From NCBI GenBank assembly GCA_002719425.1, contig PBHA01000005.1, positions 1-48,827 of the forward strand: a stretch of DNA of 48,827 nt. The letters are read 5' to 3'. Each line of letters opens with the position of its first letter. Position 1 is the stretch's first letter. Of the stretch, positions 33,425-42,627 are shown in pieces. Both the position numbers and the translations under genes were made by a program. This DNA comes from Chloroflexota bacterium (lineage in GTDB: Bacteria > Chloroflexota > Dehalococcoidia > UBA1151 > TMED-70). Under the pieces are notes generated by a model. That model saw only the letters and a list, made by a program, of their open reading frames with translations. It was not told the origin of the DNA and made no database searches.

Positions 33425-33451
33425 TTATTATAATAAAAAAAAATATAAAAT

Positions 33452-34012
33452 ATGGAACTCTCAGAAATATTAAATCAATGTTCAGATAGGATGACTTCAT
33501 CTTGTGAATTCTTCGTATCTGACATTAAATCTATAAGAACAGGTAGAGCCACTACAAATCTTCTTGAAAATATAAAGATAGATTATCATGGTTCAAATAT
33601 GCCTCTTAATCAACTTTCACAAATCTCGGTAGGAGATCAAAGAAGCTTAATAGTTCAGCCATGGGATAAATCTGCTCTTGAACTAATTTCAAAAGGTATA
33701 CAAACATCTGATTTAGGTGTAACACCTCAAATTGAAGGAGATAGGCTTAGAATAAATATACCACCAATGACTGAAGAAACTAGAAAAAACGTCGTAAAAC
33801 TCCTTAAACAAAGAAGTGAAGAATCAAAAGTAGCCATAAGAAATGTTAGAAGAGACGCTCAAGAAGATATAAGAAAACTAGAAAAAGAAGGAGATTGTTC
33901 TGAGGATGATTCTAGAAGAGCAATGGGTGAGCTTCAAAAGTTAACTGATAAGTCAATTAAAGTTATTGACGAAGAATCTGCTACAAAAGAATCTGAAATT
34001 ATGCAAGTTTAG
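33452..34012 (+). CDS. frr: Ribosome recycling factor
   Basis: The 186-residue RRF splits post-termination ribosomes with EF-G. It has the expected helix-hinge-helix sequence: IRTGRATTNLLENIKIDYHGS, QISVGDQRSLIVQPWDKS, GDRLRINIPPMTEETRKNVVK and VRRDAQEDIRKLEKEG. The length is normal. It follows pyrH by 27 bp, with no Shine-Dalgarno sequence. Confidence 0.96.
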   Translation: MELSEILNQCSDRMTSSCEFFVSDIKSIRTGRATTNLLENIKIDYHGSNMPLNQLSQISVGDQRSLIVQPWDKSALELISKGIQTSDLGVTPQIEGDRLRINIPPMTEETRKNVVKLLKQRSEESKVAIRNVRRDAQEDIRKLEKEGDCSEDDSRRAMGELQKLTDKSIKVIDEESATKESEIMQV

Positions 34013-34021
34013 TTTTTCTTT

Positions 34022-34714
34022 ATGATTTCTGATAAATTAAAACCCAATCATATCGCTATTATCATGGACGGAAATGGGAGATGGGCAATTGATCAAGGTT
34101 TAGAAAGGTCAGCGGGTCACTTAAGAGGATATGAAAATATAAAACCAACTGTCATTGCAGCAAAGAAATTTGGAATTAAATATCTAACTATATTTGCATT
34201 TTCTACCGAAAATTGGACTAGATCATCAGAAGAAATTAAATATATCTTAAATCTTGCCACAAACGTAATTGATTCTGAAACTGATGAGTTGAACAAAAAT
34301 GGTGTAAAAATTACTCACATTGGGAGTAAAAAAAATCTTCCAAAAAACATTTTGAAAAAAATAGATAGATCTGAAGAAATTACAAAAAATAATAAAGATT
34401 TTTTTCTATCAGTTGCATTTAATTATGGTTCTAGAAATGAAATAGTTCAAAGTGTTCGGAACTTGAATTTTTCTGACCTAAAAAAACTTACAGAAGAATC
34501 TTTTTCTGAAATATTATCAGGAAGAAATTTTCCTGAACCAGATATCATCATAAGAACTGGGGGTCAAAAAAGACTTTCAAATTTTTTACTATGGGAAGCT
34601 GCATATTCTGAGTTGTTTTTTTTAGATATTTTTTGGCCTGACTTTAGTGAAGAAAATCTTCAAGAAATAATTGGAGACTTTTCAAAAAGGAAAAGAAATT
34701 TTGGTGGAACTTAA
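34022..34714 (+). CDS. uppS: Undecaprenyl diphosphate synthase
   Basis: The 230-residue cis-prenyltransferase makes the C55 lipid carrier for cell-wall sugars. It shows IAIIMDGNGRWAID with the catalytic Asp, GHLRGYENI, FAFSTENWTRS, VAFNYGSRNEI, IIRTGGQKRLSNFLLW and AYSELFFLDIFWPDF. It lies 9 bp after frr, the usual order, and its 3' end overlaps the cdsA region. Undecaprenyl carriers are also needed for glycosylation in bacteria with unusual walls. Confidence 0.96.
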   Translation: MISDKLKPNHIAIIMDGNGRWAIDQGLERSAGHLRGYENIKPTVIAAKKFGIKYLTIFAFSTENWTRSSEEIKYILNLATNVIDSETDELNKNGVKITHIGSKKNLPKNILKKIDRSEEITKNNKDFFLSVAFNYGSRNEIVQSVRNLNFSDLKKLTEESFSEILSGRNFPEPDIIIRTGGQKRLSNFLLWEAAYSELFFLDIFWPDFSEENLQEIIGDFSKRKRNFGGT

Positions 34715-35399
34715 AAATTTTTATAGTAGGCTTACAACTAGTATTTTAGGGATAATTCTAATAATATTTAGTTTTATATACTTACCTCAAATTAAAATAA
34801 ATTTTTTGATATTTGATGATTTATTAGTGCATCCCTTGGTTCTATTATCATTATTATTTTTTATTCTTGAATTTTTTTTTCAACTTAAAAAAAATATCTC
34901 ATCAAGAAAAAAAACAATGTATATTTTTATTATTTTATATCTCGTATTTTTTCTACATATAATTTTTATTGAAAATAATTTTCTAAATTGGGAAAAAATA
35001 TTTTTCTTTGTTTTATTTCAAGTCTTTACAGTTGATATATCTGGTTACTTAACTGGAAAAATCTTAGGAAAAAATAAGATAAAATTTTTAGAAAATATTT
35101 CTCCAAACAAAACTATAGAAGGATACTTTGGATCAATTTTAATAGGCTTATTAGGGGGATATATATATCTATTTTTATTTGTCTTTGACGATCCAATAAA
35201 TTTTTCTACAAAAACAATATTAATTATTTCAGTAATCTTTACTAGTATTATTGGAGATTTATTTGTTTCTAAGGTAAAAAGATCAATAAAAGTTAAGGAT
35301 TTCTCAAAAATTTTATATGGACATGGAGGAATTTCAGACAGACTGGATTCTCTTTTACCTAGTTTTGCAATATCTTTTTGGATATTCTTTTTATTATGA
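34701..35399 (+). CDS. cdsA: Phosphatidate cytidylyltransferase
   Basis: CdsA makes CDP-diacylglycerol from CTP and phosphatidate. The protein has seven or so membrane segments and the family signature near the C-terminus: SKVKRSIKVKD, then YGHGGISDRLDSLL (the usual PGHGG has Tyr for Pro). All usable starts are non-ATG (TTG 34671, TTG 34701, GTG 34704). The AAAAGG at 34685-34690 favours 34701 or 34704, giving 231-232 residues. It overlaps uppS by 14 bp and dxr by 4 bp (ATGA). Confidence 0.9.
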   Translation: MVELKNFYSRLTTSILGIILIIFSFIYLPQIKINFLIFDDLLVHPLVLLSLLFFILEFFFQLKKNISSRKKTMYIFIILYLVFFLHIIFIENNFLNWEKIFFFVLFQVFTVDISGYLTGKILGKNKIKFLENISPNKTIEGYFGSILIGLLGGYIYLFLFVFDDPINFSTKTILIISVIFTSIIGDLFVSKVKRSIKVKDFSKILYGHGGISDRLDSLLPSFAISFWIFFLL

Positions 35400-36511
35400 A
35401 AAAAATTGTAATTATTGGTTCTACTGGTTCTATAGGAGTTCAAACATTAGAAGTTTGTTCAAGTAATTCTAATGAATTTGAAATTTATGCAATTACTGCG
35501 GGAAAAAATATAGAAAAACTAAAGTCACAAGTGGCAAAATATAAACCAAAATTTTATGATAATTTACAAAAATTAAAATTTAATTTTTCAAAATCAACAC
35601 TCTTAGACTCAGAAAAAATCGTATCTGATAAATCTGTAGATTTTATATTATTTGCATCATCAGGTTCCCAAGCTCATATCCCCATTTTCAAAGCTATTGA
35701 TTGTGGTAAAAATATAGGTCTTACAAACAAAGAAGTCATTGTTACATATGGTCCATTACTAATGGAAAATGCAAAAAAATTTGGATCTAGTATATATCCT
35801 GTAGATTCTGAACCCTCAGCAATATGGCAATGTATAGAAGGAAAAAATAATGAAATTTCAAAAATTATATTAACTGCTTCAGGTGGAGCATTCAGAGACT
35901 TAAGCTTCAATGATTTAAGAAATATTACGCCTGAACAGGCCAAAAAACATCCTAATTGGGTTATGGGAGAAAAAATTACTATAGATTCTTCAACTATGAT
36001 GAATAAGATTTTTGAAATAGTTGAAACAAGCTATCTATTTGATTTTCCTATAGAAAAAATTGAAGTATTAATTCACAGAGAAAGCTTGGTTCACTCAATG
36101 GTAGAGTTTTCTGATGGATCAGTTAAAGCTCAGATTTCCAAGACTGACATGAGACTTCCCATTCAACACGCTTTGAATTATGATTCAAAAAAATTAAATT
36201 ACCAGAATAAACTAGATTTTTCTAAATTAAGTAATCTGTCCTTCAGTCCGGTAGATAGAAAAAAATATCCTTGCTACGATTTTTCTATTGATTACATAAA
36301 AAAAGGACCTCTGTATATTTCTGCATTATCTATAACTAATGAGATATTGGTAGATCTTTTTTTAGAAGAAAAAATTTCTTATATTTCTATTCCAAAACTA
36401 ATGATATCTTCTTTAGAGACTGAAAAATTTGATGATCAAATTAACTTTGATAATATAATTGAAATTAGAGATATGCTAAAGTCAAAAATCTCTCAAAAAG
36501 TAAATTTATAG
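35396..36511 (+). CDS. dxr: 1-deoxy-D-xylulose 5-phosphate reductoisomerase
   Basis: The 371-residue enzyme performs the first committed step of the MEP isoprenoid pathway. ATG 35396 overlaps the cdsA stop. Motifs are NADPH site GSTGSIGVQTLE, NKEVIV, metal site VDSEPSAIWQ (the common form is VDSEHSAIFQ), TASGGAFRD, GEKITIDSSTMMNK and HRESLVHSMVEF. With ispG downstream, two MEP enzymes lie in this operon. Confidence 0.95.
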   Translation: MKKIVIIGSTGSIGVQTLEVCSSNSNEFEIYAITAGKNIEKLKSQVAKYKPKFYDNLQKLKFNFSKSTLLDSEKIVSDKSVDFILFASSGSQAHIPIFKAIDCGKNIGLTNKEVIVTYGPLLMENAKKFGSSIYPVDSEPSAIWQCIEGKNNEISKIILTASGGAFRDLSFNDLRNITPEQAKKHPNWVMGEKITIDSSTMMNKIFEIVETSYLFDFPIEKIEVLIHRESLVHSMVEFSDGSVKAQISKTDMRLPIQHALNYDSKKLNYQNKLDFSKLSNLSFSPVDRKKYPCYDFSIDYIKKGPLYISALSITNEILVDLFLEEKISYISIPKLMISSLETEKFDDQINFDNIIEIRDMLKSKISQKVNL

Positions 36512-36514
36512 AAA

Positions 36515-38068
36515 ATGCAAATTTTAGTTAGTATAATTACACTTTCATTAATAATTACACCTTTGGTAGTTCTTCACGAGTTAGGTCATTACCTAACTGC
36601 AAAATACTTTAAGGTAAGGGTTTTAGAGTTTGGTTTAGGCTTTCCTCCTAAAATTTTTTCTTTTTGGACCCAAGAAATTGAATATAGTTTTGATAATTCA
36701 GCTCAGATCAATTCTAAAGATTTAGATAAAGATCAAATAATATATGTTGAATTAAGTGAAAATAGAATTATCTATCTTTCAAAAAAAAATATTTCTAAAA
36801 ATTATAAACACTTAATCCCATTAAAAATCATTGATATTTTTGAGGATAAAATAAAAGTTAAGACGATGAATTGGAGTATAAACCTAATTCCTTTTGGTGG
36901 TTTTGTCAAACTTTTTGGAGAGGAAAAAAATAACTCGAAAGATTCCTTGTCTTCATCCTCTTATCTAGGAAGATTTATAATAATTTTTTCTGGATCTTTT
37001 ATAAACTTCTTATTACCTTTTATTATGATGTTTTGTGTAAGTATTTTTATTGTAGAAAAAAATATTTCAGACATAATCGTTCAGCAGGTTATGCCAAATT
37101 CACCTGCAGATATAGCAGGATTAAGATCTGGAGATAAAATTGTTTCAATCAATAATCAGAAAATATTTTCAATTGTGGACTTACAGAATGAAATTTCACA
37201 AAATTTAGGTAAAAAATCTGACTGGGAAATCGTAAGAGGTATACCAAATTTATTTCAAAAACCAGGAGAAAATAATGAGTTTTATTACGATGATAAATTA
37301 TCTGAAAATTACAATATTTTGGCTAGATGGGATCCTCCTGTGAATGAAATTGGAGTAGATATTTCATTAGAAAAAGCAAGAACAATAAATCCTTATGCTG
37401 GAACTATCAATTTTTTTGAAATCACAAATTCTACTTCAAAAACAACTATTTCTTTAGAGGATGCAAAAAAATACTCAAATTTATCTATTGGTGAAAAATT
37501 ACCAATAGTCCTAAATAACGAAGCCAATGGAATTCCTCTTGATGATGCTAGAAAAATAAATTATGAAGCTGGGGTGATTGATGAAATTAGAGAAGGATCA
37601 ATAGGAATATTAATAGGCTCTCAAAATTCAAGAATTTATAAAGAAGGATTTTTAGAAAATATTAAAGATTCAGTAAATCAATCTTTGTCAATTTATAAAT
37701 TGAGTTATTTTTCTATTATTGGAATAATAAATAGATCTTCAAATCCAATTTTTGATGGTCCTAAGGCGTTAGGTCCAATAGCTTTAGGTCAGATAAGCGG
37801 TAATGTCGTAGCTTCAGAAGAAACTGTTGAAAACAAGATATTAATTTTAGTTACTCTAGCTTCTTCAATTAGTTTATCCTTATCTATTATAAATTTACTG
37901 CCATTTCCAGCTCTCGATGGAGGGAGATTAGCATTTTTATTTATTGAAATTTTTAGAAGAGGTAAAAAAGTTCCTGAGAGTATAGAGTCTTACATTCATG
38001 GGGTAGGATTTATTATACTTATAATATTGATCATATTTATTTCGTTTAGAGATATTTCAAGATTATGA
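36515..38068 (+). CDS. rseP: RseP/site-2 zinc metalloprotease, unusually long
   Basis: The 517-residue intramembrane protease has the zinc motif H21-E-L-G-H25 in its first helix, a PDZ domain (about 190-235, MPNSPADIAGLRSGDKIVSIN), and the second active-site motif LPFPALDGGRL with D468. It is longer than most RseP proteins (about 350-450). Extra sequence lies between HELGH and the membrane re-entrant region (about 60-120) and between PDZ and the last helices (about 245-370). The latter contains three 28-29-residue repeats beginning ISLEKAR, ISLEDAK and IPLDDAR. It lies between dxr and ispG as in related bacteria. Confidence 0.93.
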   Translation: MQILVSIITLSLIITPLVVLHELGHYLTAKYFKVRVLEFGLGFPPKIFSFWTQEIEYSFDNSAQINSKDLDKDQIIYVELSENRIIYLSKKNISKNYKHLIPLKIIDIFEDKIKVKTMNWSINLIPFGGFVKLFGEEKNNSKDSLSSSSYLGRFIIIFSGSFINFLLPFIMMFCVSIFIVEKNISDIIVQQVMPNSPADIAGLRSGDKIVSINNQKIFSIVDLQNEISQNLGKKSDWEIVRGIPNLFQKPGENNEFYYDDKLSENYNILARWDPPVNEIGVDISLEKARTINPYAGTINFFEITNSTSKTTISLEDAKKYSNLSIGEKLPIVLNNEANGIPLDDARKINYEAGVIDEIREGSIGILIGSQNSRIYKEGFLENIKDSVNQSLSIYKLSYFSIIGIINRSSNPIFDGPKALGPIALGQISGNVVASEETVENKILILVTLASSISLSLSIINLLPFPALDGGRLAFLFIEIFRRGKKVPESIESYIHGVGFIILIILIIFISFRDISRL

Positions 38069-38083
38069 TAAAAGGATAATATT

Positions 38084-39292
38084 TTGAGAAAAATTACACA
38101 TTTGGTTAAAGTGGGTAAAGTAAATATAGGTGGAAACAGCCCAATAGTTGTCCAATCAATGACAGATACTGATACAGCAGATGTAAAAAAAACTGTATCT
38201 CAAATAGAAGAATTATATAATTCAGGTTCAGAACTAATAAGAGTAACCGTAAATAATTCTGAGTCAGCAAAATCAATAAAGACTATTAAATCCATACTAA
38301 GAGATAAAAACATAGATGTTCCTATTGTAGGAGATTTTCACTTTATAGGACATAAACTTCTCAAAGATCATCCTGATTGTGCTGAACAATTAGATAAGTA
38401 TAGAATAAACCCAGGGAATCTTGGTACAGGAAATAGAAAAGATGATAATTTTAGGACATTTATTGAAATTGCCAAGGACTTAGATAAGCCAATACGAATA
38501 GGAGTTAATGCAGGATCATTAGACCAAGAATTATTAAATTCTAAAATGGATGAGAACTTAAAATTAAAGAATCCTAAGAGTGCTGATGAAATAGAATCTG
38601 ATGCATTAATAACCAGTGCATTATTATCATATGAAAAAGCTCTAGACCTAGGATTAGGTAAGGATAAAATTATTATTTCATGCAAGGTTTCAAGGTTAAA
38701 TCAAATGATACATTGCTACAGAGAAATATCTAAAAGATGTTCTGCTCCTTTGCATTTAGGTTTGACAGAGGCTGGAATGGGAATAAAATCTATCGTAGCA
38801 ACTTCAGCTGCCTTATCTATTCTACTTGAACAAGGAATTGGAGATACGATTAGATCCTCTTTAACTCCTGAAGTTGGCTCCCCAAGGTCAAGAGAGGTGG
38901 AACTTTGCCAAGAAATTTTACAATCTTTAGCTATAAGGAGTTATAAGCCAGAAGTTACTTCATGCCCAGGGTGTGGAAGAACTACCTCGACATATTTTAG
39001 AGAATTAGCCTCAGAAATAAATGTATACCTTGATAATAAAAAAAAGAAATGGGCTGATAAATATCCCGGTTCTGAGAACTTGAAAGTTGCAGTTATGGGA
39101 TGTGTTGTAAATGGTCCAGGTGAGTCTAAAGCTGCAAATATAGGTGTATCATTACCCGGCTCTGGAGAAAGTCCAGCAGCGCCTGTTTATGTTGATGGGA
39201 AAAAAATTAAAGTACTAAAAGGTAATAATATTTCTGGTGAGTTCATTGACATGGTTGAGTCATATGTCGAAAAAAAATGGGGAGATAAATGA
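38084..39292 (+). CDS. ispG: 4-hydroxy-3-methylbut-2-enyl diphosphate synthase IspG
   Basis: The 402-residue [4Fe-4S] enzyme of the MEP pathway starts at TTG 38084, with AAGGATA upstream. Cluster ligands are C294 and C297 (CPGCGRT) and C340, with E347, in GCVVNGPGE. Barrel motifs include VQSMTDTDTADVKKT, RINPGNLG and LHLGLTEAG. It overlaps proS by 4 bp (ATGA), as in other Dehalococcoidia-like operons. Confidence 0.96.
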   Translation: MRKITHLVKVGKVNIGGNSPIVVQSMTDTDTADVKKTVSQIEELYNSGSELIRVTVNNSESAKSIKTIKSILRDKNIDVPIVGDFHFIGHKLLKDHPDCAEQLDKYRINPGNLGTGNRKDDNFRTFIEIAKDLDKPIRIGVNAGSLDQELLNSKMDENLKLKNPKSADEIESDALITSALLSYEKALDLGLGKDKIIISCKVSRLNQMIHCYREISKRCSAPLHLGLTEAGMGIKSIVATSAALSILLEQGIGDTIRSSLTPEVGSPRSREVELCQEILQSLAIRSYKPEVTSCPGCGRTTSTYFRELASEINVYLDNKKKKWADKYPGSENLKVAVMGCVVNGPGESKAANIGVSLPGSGESPAAPVYVDGKKIKVLKGNNISGEFIDMVESYVEKKWGDK

Positions 39293-41016
39293 ATATTAAT
39301 GCTCTATTAGGGTCAAAAAAATTATCTGATTTTTTCTGGAAAACTTATCGTGAAGATCCTCAGAACTTAGAGACTGAAAGTCATAGACTTTTGCATAGGT
39401 CAGGTTTTATTTCTCAAGTTTCATCAGGAATATTTAGTTTTTTACCTATCGGATGGAGATCGATAGAAAAGATAAAGCATATTATAAGAGAAGAAATGAA
39501 TAACTCGGGTGCTCTAGAAATAAATATGCCAGTTATTCAATCTTCTGATCTTTGGAGGAATTCTGGTAGGTTAGATACTTTTATTCCACCTTTAGCTAGA
39601 TTTACTGATAGAAGAGAAAATGAGATGATAGTGGCGCCTACTCATGAGGAAACAGTTACTGATATGGTTGCAAAAAATGTTAACTCATACAGAGATCTAC
39701 CTTTTACTCTTTACCAAATTCAAACTAAATATAGAGAAGAACCTAGACCTAGAGGAGGATTATTAAGAGTTAGAGAATTTGAGATGAAAGACGCTTATTC
39801 ATTTGATAAAGATCAAAAAGGATTAGATATTTCATATAAAAAAATGGTTGAAGCTTATAAGAGAATATTTTCTAGATGTTCAACAGAAGTAGTTATTGTA
39901 GATGCAGATTCAGGTGCTATTGGAGGAAAGGAATCCAACGAGTTTATTATGTTAGCGGATTCTGGAGAAGATCTAATTCTAATAAGTGAAAATCAAAATT
40001 ATGCGGCTAATGTTGAGAAAGCTGTATTTAAAAAAGATGTATATAAGAAAGAAGCTGAAGAAAAAATAAAAATTATTGAAACTCCAAATGTAAAAACAAT
40101 AAAACAGCTTCAAGAACTTTTACAAGTTCCTGCCTGTAAAACCCTAAAGACGGTTGTTTATAAGTTTGATAAAAAATTAATAGGTTGCGTGATTAGAGGT
40201 GATTACGATATAAACGAAACAAAACTACGCAATTATTTGAATGCAACATATCTAGAACCTGCTTCTGAAAAAGATATTACTGATTTAGATTTAATTCCTG
40301 GATTTATATCACCTTATGAAATAGATAGTATTGATTTCATATATGATGACTCAGTTTCGATGGGGCCTGATAATTTTATTATAGGAAGTAATCAATTAGA
40401 TAAACATTATAAAAACTTTAATATTTCTAGAGATTTAGATGATATAAAAATGCTGGATATTGCAGAAGCTAAAGAAGGATTTTTTTCTATAGACGGTTCA
40501 GTCTTAAAGGCAAAGAAAGGGATTGAAGTTGGGCATGTTTTCAAGCTTGGAGATTCATACACAAAAAAAATGGGTGCCAAATTTTCAACAAATAAAGGAT
40601 CCGAGGAAAATATCTTAATGGGATGCTATGGAATAGGAGTTGGAAGACTTTTAGCAGCTTGTATAGAGGCTAATAGGAAAGAAAACTCTATGAATTTACC
40701 AATTTCAATAGCTCCTTTTTCTATATATCTCGCTCCTCTTCAGATGGATGATAAAGAAGTAATGAATATTTCAGAAAAACTTTTTTCTGAGCTTTCTAGT
40801 TTTGGATTTGATGTTCTTTTTGATGATAGAGATGCTCAACCAGGGGTAAAATTTAATGATTCTGAGCTATTGTCATTACCATATAGAATCATAGTTTCTA
40901 AGAGGAATTTAGGGTCGGGATTATTAGAAATATTTTACAGGGACGAAAATATTTCTAATAAATTATCATTTGAAGAAACAGTAGAATATTTTAAAAAAAA
41001 ACAATTTGATACTTAA
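39289..41016 (+). CDS. proS: Prolyl-tRNA synthetase, bacterial type with editing domain
   Basis: The 575-residue class II synthetase charges tRNA-Pro. Motif 1 is at the N-terminus (LLHRSGFISQVSSGIFSFLPIGWRSIEKI), motif 2 around REEPRPRGGLLRVREFEMKDAYSF, the INS/YbaK editing insert spans about 230-380, motif 3 is GCYGIGVGRLLAACIEAN, and an anticodon-binding domain follows. The length is typical of the bacterial form. It ends 117 bp before nusA with a hairpin between them. Confidence 0.96.
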   Translation: MNINALLGSKKLSDFFWKTYREDPQNLETESHRLLHRSGFISQVSSGIFSFLPIGWRSIEKIKHIIREEMNNSGALEINMPVIQSSDLWRNSGRLDTFIPPLARFTDRRENEMIVAPTHEETVTDMVAKNVNSYRDLPFTLYQIQTKYREEPRPRGGLLRVREFEMKDAYSFDKDQKGLDISYKKMVEAYKRIFSRCSTEVVIVDADSGAIGGKESNEFIMLADSGEDLILISENQNYAANVEKAVFKKDVYKKEAEEKIKIIETPNVKTIKQLQELLQVPACKTLKTVVYKFDKKLIGCVIRGDYDINETKLRNYLNATYLEPASEKDITDLDLIPGFISPYEIDSIDFIYDDSVSMGPDNFIIGSNQLDKHYKNFNISRDLDDIKMLDIAEAKEGFFSIDGSVLKAKKGIEVGHVFKLGDSYTKKMGAKFSTNKGSEENILMGCYGIGVGRLLAACIEANRKENSMNLPISIAPFSIYLAPLQMDDKEVMNISEKLFSELSSFGFDVLFDDRDAQPGVKFNDSELLSLPYRIIVSKRNLGSGLLEIFYRDENISNKLSFEETVEYFKKKQFDT

Positions 41017-41080
41017 AATTTTCTTAGTTCATGATAGAATATGAATAAGAAAAGAAAAATTTAAGGAAGAATTGATAGTA

Positions 41081-41105
41081 AAAGTGGGCTTTGCCCACTT
41101 TTTTT
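41081..41105 (+). terminator. Intrinsic terminator or attenuator before nusA
   Basis: AAAGTGGGC (41081-41089) and GCCCACTTT (41093-41101) form a 9-bp stem with a TTT loop, followed by a T-run through 41105. It is by far the strongest hairpin in the window. It lies 28 nt before the nusA start, after a possible promoter (TAGAAT at 41034), so it could end proS transcription and also act as a NusA-sensitive leader attenuator. Confidence 0.85.
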
Positions 41106-41133
41106 AATTTTATGGTTATCTTAGGAGGTAACT

Positions 41134-42612
41134 TTGAAAAATGAACTTTTTTTAGCTTTAACTCAGTTAGCTGCAGAAAGAAATTTGCCTCAATCTATCG
41201 TAGTTTCTGCAGTAAAAGAAGCTATAGCATCAGCTTATAGAAAAGATCCTGCAGCTAAAGGACAAGATGTTTTAGTAGAAGTAGATTCTGAAACGGGTGA
41301 TGTTATTGTAAAAACAATTTTAAACGTGAGAGAAAAAGATGAAATTGAAGATCCTTTATCTGAAATTTCTCTAGAAGAAGCGAAAAAAATCAATAAAGAC
41401 CTAAGAGTTGGAGATTTTATTGAGACAGGTTTTATGGAATATAATCCGGGTAGAATAGCAGCTCAGACTGCCAAACAGGTAGTTTTACAAAAATTGAGAG
41501 AGGCTGAGAGAGACTTAGTCTTTGGAAAATTTGCTGATAAAAAAGGTCAAGTTATTGCAGGGACAATTCAAAGAATTGATTCAAGAAATATTTTTGTGGA
41601 TATTGGTAGAGCAAATGCTCTTATGCCTCCCTCTGAACAAACCTCTTATGAAAAATATAGAGTTGGACAACAGTTGAAATTTTATGTTACTGAAGTTCAA
41701 CGAACAGCGCGTGGCCCAGAAATTATTGTCTCAAGAACACATCCTGAACTACTAAGAAAACTTTTTGAGTCCGAGGTACCAGAAATATCTGCAGGAGTAG
41801 TTGAAATTAAAGCTTTATCTAGAGAAGCTGGAGCAAGATCCAAGGTTGCAGTTTCTTCTGAAAATGAAGATGTGGACGCTGTAGGTGCTTGCGTAGGTCT
41901 TAGAGGAATAAGAATTCAAAATGTAGTAAATGAATTGCTTGGAGAAAAAATTGATGTCGTAGACTGGAATGAAGACCCAAAAGTATTAATTACTAATTCA
42001 TTATCTCCCGCTACTGTATCAAACGTATCTATTAATCCTGATGATAGTTCAGCAACGGTTACAGTTCCTAAAAAACAACTTTCTTTAGCAATTGGTAAAG
42101 AAGGTCAAAATGCCAGACTCGCTGCCAAGCTCACTTTATGGAAAATTGATGTGCAAGCTGAAGAAGAAGTTGAAATTGAGGAACCTACTAAAGTCAATGA
42201 AACAGTTTCTAAAAATACTGATACGAATGTTGTCGAAGAAACTACTCCAAAACAATCGTCTGAAGCAGTTCAAACAATAGAAGAAGTATTTGATGAAACG
42301 ATCCTTGAAGAGCCACAACAAGCTGAAACTACTGCACAAAATTCCGTAGACGAAGAAGCAGAATTAATGGCCTTAGAAAAAGAAATACAGGAACTTGAAC
42401 AAAAAGAAGAAGCTGAGATTAAGGAAAAGAAACAAAAAGAAGATATTTTAGACTTTTCATCTGAAGATATATGGAATCTTGATGGAGTAGATTCCAAAGA
42501 TAAATCAGATGAGACTATAAGATTTGCTGAAGACATTGAATCTTTGAATACTTTTGGAAATAATAACAGAAATTCAAAAAAATCAGATAAAAGAAAAAAA
42601 AATAAACGGTAA
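41134..42612 (+). CDS. nusA: Transcription termination/antitermination factor NusA
   Basis: The 492-residue protein starts at TTG 41134 with a strong GGAGG. It has the polymerase-binding N-terminal domain (1-125), an S1 domain (about 133-200, GQVIAGTIQRIDSRNIFVDIG), and two KH domains (about 230-345, AVGACVGLRGIRIQNVVNEL and LAIGKEGQNARLAAKLT). A long Glu-rich tail (about 345-492) ends in a basic cluster. The acidic tail replaces the AR repeats of E. coli. rimP, its usual upstream neighbour, is absent. infB follows at 15 bp. Confidence 0.95.
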   Translation: MKNELFLALTQLAAERNLPQSIVVSAVKEAIASAYRKDPAAKGQDVLVEVDSETGDVIVKTILNVREKDEIEDPLSEISLEEAKKINKDLRVGDFIETGFMEYNPGRIAAQTAKQVVLQKLREAERDLVFGKFADKKGQVIAGTIQRIDSRNIFVDIGRANALMPPSEQTSYEKYRVGQQLKFYVTEVQRTARGPEIIVSRTHPELLRKLFESEVPEISAGVVEIKALSREAGARSKVAVSSENEDVDAVGACVGLRGIRIQNVVNELLGEKIDVVDWNEDPKVLITNSLSPATVSNVSINPDDSSATVTVPKKQLSLAIGKEGQNARLAAKLTLWKIDVQAEEEVEIEEPTKVNETVSKNTDTNVVEETTPKQSSEAVQTIEEVFDETILEEPQQAETTAQNSVDEEAELMALEKEIQELEQKEEAEIKEKKQKEDILDFSSEDIWNLDGVDSKDKSDETIRFAEDIESLNTFGNNNRNSKKSDKRKKNKR

Positions 42613-42627
42613 TGATAAGGAATAAAT

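Noticed and set aside
42136..42536. Minus-strand frames opposite the nusA tail
   Set aside because: Ser/Cys/Phe-rich readings are the expected reverse of a Glu/Lys-rich coding tail.
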